Shown here: in pieces, positions 37,878-46,373 of the stretch
Layout: every line of letters starts with the position of its first letter
Numbering within the stretch: position 1 is the stretch's first letter
Source of the DNA: Enterobacteriaceae endosymbiont of Donacia simplex
GTDB lineage: Bacteria; Pseudomonadota; Gammaproteobacteria; Enterobacterales; Enterobacteriaceae
Length of the DNA stretch: 64,000 bases
Direction of reading: 5' to 3'
Assembly: GCF_012568645.1 (NCBI RefSeq)
Contig: NZ_CP046192.1
Location: 249,981 to 313,980, forward strand
Notes under the pieces: generated by a model
The model's database searches: none
What the model was told of the DNA's origin: nothing
The model's input: the letters and a program-made list of their open reading frames with translations, nothing else
Translations under genes and position numbers: made by a program

Positions 37878-39533
37878 TTATTCACATTTTGCTGCTTTAA
37901 AAGCTTCTGTCATGATATTAGAAAAATTATTTTTTTTATTTTTTTTTATCATTTTATCTTCTATAATATTTAAATTAATAGTCATATAAACTATTCTAGT
38001 TTTACGATCAATACTATTAATTTTACCTTCTATATTTTGTCCTTTTTTAAAATATTTTAAAATATTATCTATTTTATGATTTTTATATTCAGATAATTTA
38101 ACATTTCCTAAAATACCATCTTTAAACTTTAATTTAATATTTTTATTATCTATATCAGTAATAATACCTATTACTACATTATTTTTTTTCTGTTCTATAA
38201 AATATTTATTTAAAGGATCTTCTGTTAATTGTTTAATTCCTAAAGAAATTCTTTCCCTTTCAGAATCTACTTGTAAAACAATAGTTGTAATATCATTACC
38301 TTTTTTATATTTATTAACTTCATCTTCTCCATTATTTATCCATGATAAATCAGATAAATGAACTAATCCGTCTATACCCCCAGTTAAACCAATAAAAATA
38401 CCAAAATCTGTTATAGATTTTATTTTACCTTGAACATGATCACCTTTATTATAATTTTTAGAAAATTCTAACCAAGGATTACTTGTACATTGTTTAATTC
38501 CTAAAGAAATTCTTCTTCTTTCTTCATCAATATCTAAAACCATAACTTTAACTTTATCATTAACATTTACTATTTTTGTAGGATGTATATTTTTATTAGT
38601 CCAATCCATTTCTGATACATGAACTAATCCTTCTACTCCTTCTTCAATTTCAACAAAACATCCATAATCCGTTAAATTTGTTACTCGTCCTAATAATTGA
38701 CTATTTTCAGGATAACGTGTTGATATAGATTTCCAAGGATCTTCTCCTAATTGTTTTAATCCTAATGAGACACGAGTTTTATCTTTATCAAATTTTAATA
38801 TTTTAATTTTAATTTCTTCCCCAATATTAACAATTTCACTTGGATGTTTGACTCTTTTCCAAGCCATATCTGTTATATGTAATAAGCCATCAACACCACC
38901 TAAATCAACAAATGCCCCATAATCAGTAAGATTTTTCACTAATCCTTTAATTTCCATACCTTCATATATAGTATTAAGTAAATGATTTCTTTCAGCACTA
39001 TTTTCTAATTCTATAACAGCTTTTCTCGATACAACAACATTATTTCTTTTTTTATCTAACTTTATAACTTTAAAATCTAATTCTTTTCCTTCTAAATGAG
39101 CAGTATCCCTAATTGGTCGAATATCTACTAAAGATCCTGGTAAAAAAGCTCTAATACTATTAAGTTCTACAGTAAATCCTCCTTTCACTTTACCAGTAAT
39201 AATTCCTTTAATATTATTATTATTTAAATTAGCTTTTTCTAAAATTAACCAAGATTCATGTCTTTTAGCTTTTTCTCTAGATAAAATAGTTTCACCAAAT
39301 CCATCTTCTATTGAATCTAATGATACATCTACAATATCTCCTACCTTTATTTCAAGATTTCCTTGAGAATTTTTAAATTGTGAAATAGGAATACAAGATT
39401 CTGATTTTAAACCAGCATCTACTAATACAATATCTTTTTCAATAGAAATAATAGTTCCGGATATTATTGATCCTAAATTAATAATTTTGTGTTTTAATGA
39501 TTCTTCAAATAACTCTGCAAAACATTCATTCAT
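37878..39533 (-). CDS. rpsA: 30S ribosomal protein S1
   Basis: Large RNA-binding protein that recruits mRNAs with weak Shine-Dalgarno sites. It has 551 residues (E. coli 557), opening [13 protein letters not shown], with six S1 domains. Domains 3-6 each carry a GLVH- or GLLH-type signature ([39 protein letters not shown]). The sixth domain is the most diverged and ends in Lys/Asn-rich sequence. Many genes here have poor ribosome sites, so full-length S1 matters. Confidence 0.98.
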   Translation of the reverse strand: MNECFAELFEESLKHKIINLGSIISGTIISIEKDIVLVDAGLKSESCIPISQFKNSQGNLEIKVGDIVDVSLDSIEDGFGETILSREKAKRHESWLILEKANLNNNNIKGIITGKVKGGFTVELNSIRAFLPGSLVDIRPIRDTAHLEGKELDFKVIKLDKKRNNVVVSRKAVIELENSAERNHLLNTIYEGMEIKGLVKNLTDYGAFVDLGGVDGLLHITDMAWKRVKHPSEIVNIGEEIKIKILKFDKDKTRVSLGLKQLGEDPWKSISTRYPENSQLLGRVTNLTDYGCFVEIEEGVEGLVHVSEMDWTNKNIHPTKIVNVNDKVKVMVLDIDEERRRISLGIKQCTSNPWLEFSKNYNKGDHVQGKIKSITDFGIFIGLTGGIDGLVHLSDLSWINNGEDEVNKYKKGNDITTIVLQVDSERERISLGIKQLTEDPLNKYFIEQKKNNVVIGIITDIDNKNIKLKFKDGILGNVKLSEYKNHKIDNILKYFKKGQNIEGKINSIDRKTRIVYMTINLNIIEDKMIKKNKKNNFSNIMTEAFKAAKCE

Positions 39534-39807
39534 ATTAGTAACTTTAAAATATTTTATAATAAATATCCACTTAAATCATATTAAGTATTATTTTTTAAAA
39601 AACTCATATATTCCTTTTATGAGAGAGATTTAAATATAATTTATAATTATATATTATATATAATCTATATATCATATAGATATGCATATAAAGTTAACAT
39701 TAATAAATTTTTTCTGCAACTATATATATTATAAGTATTAATTTATTTAATTTTATTTTTTTTAAAATTATTTTTTCTAATTATACAATTCAATGATTAT
39801 AATTAAT

Positions 39808-41100
39808 TTAATTATAAATACTAATTTTTTTAAAATCTTTAAAAAAATTTGGATATGTTTTACTAGTACAATTAGGATTAATTATACTTACTGAATTATT
39901 AGATAATGATAATAATGAAAAACACATAGCTATACGATGATCGTTATATGTTTCAATTATAACCTCTTTTATCTGTTTAGGAGGATAAATAATGATATAA
40001 TCATAACCGGTAATAATCTTTGCCCCAGTTTTTTTTAATTCATTAGACATTGCTTTTAATCGATCAGTTTCTTTTACTCTCCAATTATATATATTCTTTA
40101 TTGTTGTAATTCCTTTTGCAAATAAACTAGTAACAGCTATAGTCATAGCAACATCTGGAATATTATTTAAGTCCATATTTATTGATTTTAAAGTATTTTT
40201 TGTACAACTAATATAATTTTTACCATAATTTATTATTGCACCCATTTTTTGTAAAACATTAACATATTTTATATCTCCCTGAATACTATTTTTATTTATA
40301 TTATTTAGTTTTACTGTACCTCCTTTAATTGCTGCAGCAGATAAAAAATATGAAGCTGAAGAAGCATCTCCTTCTATAATATATTTACCAGGAGAAATAT
40401 AATTTTGTTGTCCAGAAATTTTAAATTGCTGATAATTATGATTTTCTACATGGATACCAAAAATTTTCATTAATTTAATAGTTATATCAATATATGGTTT
40501 TGATACTAAATTATTCGTAATATTAATTAAAGTATTTTGTTTTATTAAAGGACATATAATTAATAATGATGTTAAAAACTGGCTAGAAATAGAACCTTCT
40601 ATTTCTAGAATTTTAGTACCTTGAAAACCTCCTTTTATATGTATAGGAGGAAAATTTTTTTTTTCTAAATAATTTATAATAGCTCCACCATTTTTTAATG
40701 AATCTACAAGATGTTTTATAGGCCTTTCCTTCATTCTTGGTTCACCTGTTAAAATAATATCACATTCACTATTTAATGATAATACAGCTGTTAATGGTCG
40801 AATTACTGTTCCTGCGTTTCCAAGAAATAATTTTAATTTTTTTTTAGGTTTAAAAATTCCATTATTTCCTATTATTAAACATTCAGTTTTACTTTTTGAT
40901 AAAATAAATTTAATATTTAATTTTTTTAATGCATTTAACATATGATTTATATCATCACTATTAAGTAAATTAATTAATTTAGTATTACCTTTGGCTAATG
41001 CTGATAATAAAAGTACTCTATTCGAAATACTTTTAGATCCAGGTAAAAATATAGAACCTTTAATTTTATGAATAGGTTTTAGATTTAAAATATTTTTCAT
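39808..41100 (-). CDS. aroA: 3-phosphoshikimate 1-carboxyvinyltransferase (EPSP synthase)
   Basis: Sixth step of the shikimate pathway. It has 430 residues (E. coli 427). Substrate-binding LPGSKSISNR (19-28; K23, S24, R28), the PEP loop LGNAGTVIRPLTA, RMKERPIKHLVD and DHRIAMCF are all present. It lies 50 bases after serC in the serC-aroA pair. The next 274 bases before rpsA contain no gene: cmk and ycaL of the E. coli block are lost. Confidence 0.97.
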   Translation of the reverse strand: MKNILNLKPIHKIKGSIFLPGSKSISNRVLLLSALAKGNTKLINLLNSDDINHMLNALKKLNIKFILSKSKTECLIIGNNGIFKPKKKLKLFLGNAGTVIRPLTAVLSLNSECDIILTGEPRMKERPIKHLVDSLKNGGAIINYLEKKNFPPIHIKGGFQGTKILEIEGSISSQFLTSLLIICPLIKQNTLINITNNLVSKPYIDITIKLMKIFGIHVENHNYQQFKISGQQNYISPGKYIIEGDASSASYFLSAAAIKGGTVKLNNINKNSIQGDIKYVNVLQKMGAIINYGKNYISCTKNTLKSINMDLNNIPDVAMTIAVTSLFAKGITTIKNIYNWRVKETDRLKAMSNELKKTGAKIITGYDYIIIYPPKQIKEVIIETYNDHRIAMCFSLLSLSNNSVSIINPNCTSKTYPNFFKDFKKISIYN

Positions 41101-41150
41101 ATATATATATTATTTATTATTTAAATTAAATTTTAAAATAATCATATCAT

Positions 41151-42245
41151 TTATGAATAGATTTTTTCAAAATCATTCATAAAATTTATTAATTTTTTAA
41201 TACCTTCTAAAGGCATAGCATTATATATAGATGCTCTTATACCTCCTATTATTTTATGTCCTTTAAGATAAAATAATCCACTTTCTTGGGATTTTTGTAA
41301 AAATAAATTTTCTTTTTCGGGGGTTTTTAAATGAAAAACAACATTTGTTATAGATCTATTACAATGTTTAATTTTATTTATATAAAATTCACTTTTGTCT
41401 ATAGTAGAATAGAGTAATTTTGCTTTTTTTTTATTTATTTTACTAATATATTTTACCCCCCCTTTTTTTTTTAACCATTTTAAAACTAACCCTGATAAAT
41501 ATAAAGAAAAAGTAGGAGGGGTGTTAAACATTGAATTATGTTTATATATAATTTTATAATCTAATACTGAGGGTAATTCTTTTCTTTTTTTATTTTTATT
41601 TATAATTAAGTCTTTTTTTATAATTAAAATAGTTAATCCTGCTGGACCAATATTTTTTTGTGCACTTGCATATATCATTCCATAATTTTGGATATTAATT
41701 TCTTTTGCAAGAATAGAAGATGATAAATCTGCAATAATAGTTTTATTTTTAATTGTAGGTTCTTCATTTATTGCAAGACCTTCTATTGTTTCATTAGGAC
41801 AATAATGTATATATTTTGAATTATTTTTTAATTTCCAATATTTCATTTTTTGAATATAATATATACCATTTTTTTTTTTTACTGGATTAATAATATTAGG
41901 TTTACAATATTTTGTAGCTTCTTGTATCGCTTTATAAGACCAATGACCAATATTTGCATAATCAGCTGTTTCATTATAGTATAATAAATTCATCGGTATA
42001 GCTGAAAATTGTGTTCTAGCACCTCCTTGACAAAATAATATTTCATATTGTAATGGAATATTCATTAATTCACGTAAATCTTTTTTTATATTTTTTATTA
42101 AATTTATAAAATCATTACTACGATGACTTATTTCCATAACAGAAAAATTTAAATTATTCCAGTTTATTAATTCATCTTGGGCTTTTTTTAATACTTCACG
42201 AGGGAGGGATGCTGGACCAGGACTAAAATTAAATATATTTTGCAT
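41151..42245 (-). CDS. serC: phosphoserine aminotransferase
   Basis: PLP enzyme of serine synthesis, which also acts in the pyridoxal phosphate route. It has 364 residues (E. coli 362), starting IFNFSPGPASLP. The PLP lysine is in ASAQKNIGPAG near residue 196, and the start of HRS binding is ISHRSNDF. The gene contains a C7-T10 homopolymer (41456-41472, plus strand) that encodes KKKGG and keeps frame. Confidence 0.97.
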   Translation of the reverse strand: MQNIFNFSPGPASLPREVLKKAQDELINWNNLNFSVMEISHRSNDFINLIKNIKKDLRELMNIPLQYEILFCQGGARTQFSAIPMNLLYYNETADYANIGHWSYKAIQEATKYCKPNIINPVKKKNGIYYIQKMKYWKLKNNSKYIHYCPNETIEGLAINEEPTIKNKTIIADLSSSILAKEINIQNYGMIYASAQKNIGPAGLTILIIKKDLIINKNKKRKELPSVLDYKIIYKHNSMFNTPPTFSLYLSGLVLKWLKKKGGVKYISKINKKKAKLLYSTIDKSEFYINKIKHCNRSITNVVFHLKTPEKENLFLQKSQESGLFYLKGHKIIGGIRASIYNAMPLEGIKKLINFMNDFEKIYS

Positions 42246-42287
42246 GATTATATAATCCTAAAAACTTTAAGTTAAGATATAATAATT

Positions 42288-43394
42288 TTATTTTAATTGT
42301 GTATTGTTAGTATAAAGAGACATTATAATACCAAAATTAGCCATAATAACGACAAGAGATGTCCCTCCATAACTTATTAATGGTAAAGGAATTCCAACAA
42401 TAGGTAATAAACCACTTACCATACTCATATTAATAAATGTACATAAAAAAAATACTGATATTATACCTCCAATTATTATTTTATTAAAAAGATCATGACA
42501 TTTTAATGATAAAAAAAAACTTCTTCCTATTAATAATATATATAAGATAATTAATAATAATACTCCAACAAAACCAAATTCTTCTGCAAATATAGAAAAT
42601 ATAAAATCAGTATGTTTTTCTGGTAAAAAATTTAGTTGTGATTGTGTTCCATGTTGCCATCCTTTTCCAAATAAACCTCCAGAACCTATTGCTGTTTTAG
42701 ATTGAAAAATATGATATCCTTTACCTAATAAATCATAATGTGTTTTTAACAACATTAACATTCTTTCTCTTTGATAATCATGTAATAAAAAAACCCAAGC
42801 AAAGGGGAGAAATATTATAAATAAAATAATACTATTTAATATTTTTTTCCAAGATAATCCTGCTAAAAATAATATAATAGAACCAGATAAACCAATTAAT
42901 ATAGCAGTACCTAAATCTGGTTGTTTAGCTACTAATATAGTAGGTATTAATATTAAAATCATTGTTTTTAAAAAAACTTTTGTGTTAATATGATACTCTG
43001 CTTCATCTATAATACTAGCAACAACTAAAGGAACTGATATTTTAGCTATTTCAGATGGTTGAAATTTAAAAAAATTAATATTTAACCATCTTTTAGCTCC
43101 TTTTGTAGTATATCCAGCAAATTCAACAGCAATTAATAAAGAAACAGAAAATAAATAAAATAAAAAAGAATATTTTTTATAAATTTCTGGAGGAATTTGT
43201 ACTGCTATTAACATAATTATAAAACCTATACAAATTTGTATTAATTTATGTTTTAAAAAAATATGATTCTGTAATCCTGTTACACTCCATGTTATAAATA
43301 AACTAACTATTAAAATTAATATAATTAATAATAATAAAATTAAATCTATATGTAATACAGAATGAATAAAATAACTTAAATTTTTTTTTTTCAT
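42288..43394 (-). CDS. mrdB: rod-shape SEDS glycosyltransferase RodA
   Basis: Polymerises lipid II glycan strands for side-wall growth together with PBP2. It has 368 residues (E. coli 370) and about ten membrane helices. SEDS signatures are visible: GAKRWLNINFFKFQPSE near residue 100, KQPDLGTAIL, and the late PLPLISYGGTSL. It lies 24 bases after mrdA, as in E. coli; rlpA and dacA that follow there are absent. Confidence 0.97.
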   Translation of the reverse strand: MKKKNLSYFIHSVLHIDLILLLLIILILIVSLFITWSVTGLQNHIFLKHKLIQICIGFIIMLIAVQIPPEIYKKYSFLFYLFSVSLLIAVEFAGYTTKGAKRWLNINFFKFQPSEIAKISVPLVVASIIDEAEYHINTKVFLKTMILILIPTILVAKQPDLGTAILIGLSGSIILFLAGLSWKKILNSIILFIIFLPFAWVFLLHDYQRERMLMLLKTHYDLLGKGYHIFQSKTAIGSGGLFGKGWQHGTQSQLNFLPEKHTDFIFSIFAEEFGFVGVLLLIILYILLIGRSFFLSLKCHDLFNKIIIGGIISVFFLCTFINMSMVSGLLPIVGIPLPLISYGGTSLVVIMANFGIIMSLYTNNTQLK

Positions 43395-43418
43395 AATAAA
43401 ATCACATAATTAAAAATT

Positions 43419-45293
43419 TTATATTAAAAATTTTTTTTGGTTTGTAAAAATATAATCTAAAATTTTTCTCAAAATATTTCCAATTAATATATTTTTATTA
43501 CTATTTTCTATAATAATAGTAATAGCTATTTTAGGATTATTAAAGGGAGCAAAAGCTATTATAAGTTTATGATCTCTTAGTTTTTCTTCTATTGTATTTA
43601 TATTATATTGTTTTGTATTTTTTAAATTAAAAACTTGTGCAGTTCCAGTTTTTGCTGCTACATTATAATTTTTTACATTAGAAAAATATCTATATAAAGT
43701 ACCATTTTTCTTATTTACTACATTATACATTCCCTTTTTTACTATATTCCAATACTGTAAAGGTAAATTTACTATTTTTTTATATTTTGGAGAAGAATAA
43801 TATTTAAAAATATTATCTAATTTTTCCATTTTATAAAGATGAAGATTTTTTATAGTACCATTATTTATTAATATAGTTAAGGCTTTATGTATTTGTATAG
43901 GAGTAGCATTCCAATAACTTTGTCCTATACCAACTGAAATGGTATCTCCTATATACCAAGGATTTTCTATATTTTGTAATTTCCATTTTTTTGTAGGTAA
44001 ATTACCTGATTGTTCATTAAAAAGATCAATATTTGTTAATTTCCCATAACCAAATTTATTCATCCAATTATGGATTTTATTAATACCTATATTATAGGCT
44101 AAGTGATAAAAAAAAGAATCTGATGATTCTTGTAATGCTTTATTAATATTAAGATAACCATGACCATTTTTTTTCCAATCTTTATAAATTTGATTAAATT
44201 TAGGTATTTTCCACCATCCAGGATCAAATAATATTGTATTTTCATTTATTAAATTTAAATTTAAAGATAATAAAGCGATATATGGTTTAATAGTAGAAGC
44301 GGGGGGATATATTCCTTGAATAGCTCGATTTATTAAAGGATTATTATTATTTTTTAGTAAAAAATTTAAATTTTTTTTTTCATTATTATTAATAAATAAA
44401 TTAGGATTAAAACTTGGCGTAGAAACCATAGCTAAAATTTCACCATTTTTAGGATTACTAATAATAACAGTTCCTTTTTTATCTTTCATTAATAAATAAA
44501 TATATTTTTGTAAATTATAATCAATTGTTAAATAAATATCACTTCCTGTATATGGTTCTTTTTTACAAATATTATATTTATAAAAACCTTTATTATCTAT
44601 AGCTATTTTTTGATAACCAGGAATTCCATATATTTTTTTTTGATAATATTTTTCAATACCATTCATCCCTATTGATGATTTATCAGTATAGTTTTTTACA
44701 GAATTTTTATTTTTAAAAATAATTCTTTTTTTTATATTATGAGAATTAATATATCCAATAACATGTGCAAATAAATTTTTTTGTGGATAAAAACGTTTTT
44801 GATAAATTTTAAGAGATATTTCAGGAAATTTATACTTATTTACTAAAAATTTAGATACTTGAATTTTATCTAAATCTATTTTTAAAATAATAGTTTTTAA
44901 TGGATTATCTTTTATTTTTTTGTTTATTAAATTTATAAGATCATATTTATTAATTTTTAATTTTAATAATTTTTGTAAATTTATAATTTTTTTTGAAATA
45001 TTACTATTATTATTAAGTTTAAATTTAACTTGATAAAAATTTTTATTTTTAGCTAAAATTATACCATTCCTATCATAAATTAATCCTCTATTTGGTTTTA
45101 AAAAAAAAAAACTAGAATAATTTTTTTCAGATTGTAATTTATATTTTTTATAAGATTTTATTTGCAAATAATATAAATTATATATTAGAATAAATAATAA
45201 TATTAAAAAAACTTTAATTAAAAATTTTATTCTCTGTAAAAAAATTTTTGATTTTATTGTATAATTTTGTAAAAAATTATATTTTATACTCAT
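43419..45293 (-). CDS. mrdA: penicillin-binding protein 2
   Basis: Transpeptidase partner of RodA. It has 624 residues (E. coli 633). An N-terminal membrane anchor lies at about residues 24-44, and the dimerisation domain contains RGLIYDRNGIILAKN. The transpeptidase motifs are complete: PASTIKPY with the acyl-Ser, SSD in the SxD/N position (ESSDSFFYHL), and AAKTGTAQ. A working cell-elongation pair is therefore likely. Confidence 0.97.
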   Translation of the reverse strand: MSIKYNFLQNYTIKSKIFLQRIKFLIKVFLILLFILIYNLYYLQIKSYKKYKLQSEKNYSSFFFLKPNRGLIYDRNGIILAKNKNFYQVKFKLNNNSNISKKIINLQKLLKLKINKYDLINLINKKIKDNPLKTIILKIDLDKIQVSKFLVNKYKFPEISLKIYQKRFYPQKNLFAHVIGYINSHNIKKRIIFKNKNSVKNYTDKSSIGMNGIEKYYQKKIYGIPGYQKIAIDNKGFYKYNICKKEPYTGSDIYLTIDYNLQKYIYLLMKDKKGTVIISNPKNGEILAMVSTPSFNPNLFINNNEKKNLNFLLKNNNNPLINRAIQGIYPPASTIKPYIALLSLNLNLINENTILFDPGWWKIPKFNQIYKDWKKNGHGYLNINKALQESSDSFFYHLAYNIGINKIHNWMNKFGYGKLTNIDLFNEQSGNLPTKKWKLQNIENPWYIGDTISVGIGQSYWNATPIQIHKALTILINNGTIKNLHLYKMEKLDNIFKYYSSPKYKKIVNLPLQYWNIVKKGMYNVVNKKNGTLYRYFSNVKNYNVAAKTGTAQVFNLKNTKQYNINTIEEKLRDHKLIIAFAPFNNPKIAITIIIENSNKNILIGNILRKILDYIFTNQKKFLI

Positions 45294-45325
45294 TATTATT
45301 TAATACCTATATTATTAAAAATCTT

Positions 45326-46318
45326 TTATGAAATTAAAAAAATTAATTTTTTTAAATCAATCCAAAAATATTTTTCTGCATAATTATTTATTATAAAACT
45401 TTTAATATTTATTTCAATTTCTAATAATAATTTAAATATTAAATATAATTTTTGATTATTTATTCTCTTTAATATTTTTTTATAAAAATATTCTTTTGAT
45501 AAAGATATTAGAAATTTTTTAAAAATTATATTTAAAGGATATTTTTTTAAATTTCTATATATTTTAAAAATTAAAAAAAAAGTTTTTTGTAATTTATTAA
45601 AAATTAAAAAAATATTTTGTTTATTATTTTTCATTTGTTTAATAATTTCAAAACTATTTTTTATATTACCTAATAAAATAGAAGTAATTAAATTATTATT
45701 TTTTATATAAAAAATATTATCTAGATAATTTTGATTATTATTATTTATATAAATATTTTCTATAATTTGATTTAATAACATTAAATTTTTTGAATATAAA
45801 TTTTTTAATAAATTACAATTTTTTTCATTTATAAATAAATTTAATTTTTTAAAACGATAATAAATCCAATTAATTAATTTTTTATCATTTAATTTATTAT
45901 ATTTATGAAATATTAAATATTTATTATTTATAAAATTTTTTATAATTTTTTCTATATATAAATTTATATAATCATGAATTTCTAAAATTAGAATATTATT
46001 AATATCTATATATTTAATTACATTAATAATATTATTTTTAAATTTAAAGAAAATTTTTTTATTTAAGAACATTAAATGTATTATTTGTTTTTTACAAAAA
46101 AAATCAATTATAATAAATTTAGAAAAAATATCATTCCAAACAGTATTATCGTCAATAATTATTATTTGATTTTTAAGATAACCTAATTTTAATAATTTTT
46201 TAAATAATAAATTTATATTTTTTTTAATAAAAAAAATTTCATCACCGCCTATAATATAACAAAAATATTTTTTGTTATAAATATTTTTATCAAAATTATC
46301 TAACAATATTTTATTCAT
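45326..46318 (-). CDS. holA: DNA polymerase III delta subunit
   Basis: Clamp-loader wrench that opens the beta sliding clamp. It has 330 residues (E. coli 343). Sequence is highly diverged and Ile/Lys/Asn-rich, but YCYIIGGDEIFFIKKN near the start matches the family YLLLGNDPLLLQE position, shortened. VWNDIFSK, FFCKKQIIHLMF and the C-terminal WIDLKKLIFLI helix fit. The order leuS-holA-mrdA supports it, with lptE, nadD, rsfS and rlmH missing from the E. coli run. Confidence 0.86.
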   Translation of the reverse strand: MNKILLDNFDKNIYNKKYFCYIIGGDEIFFIKKNINLLFKKLLKLGYLKNQIIIIDDNTVWNDIFSKFIIIDFFCKKQIIHLMFLNKKIFFKFKNNIINVIKYIDINNILILEIHDYINLYIEKIIKNFINNKYLIFHKYNKLNDKKLINWIYYRFKKLNLFINEKNCNLLKNLYSKNLMLLNQIIENIYINNNNQNYLDNIFYIKNNNLITSILLGNIKNSFEIIKQMKNNKQNIFLIFNKLQKTFFLIFKIYRNLKKYPLNIIFKKFLISLSKEYFYKKILKRINNQKLYLIFKLLLEIEINIKSFIINNYAEKYFWIDLKKLIFLIS

Positions 46319-46373
46319 TTTTATTAAAAATTACTTATTTTATAGATATTTAAATTTATAAACATAATTAATA

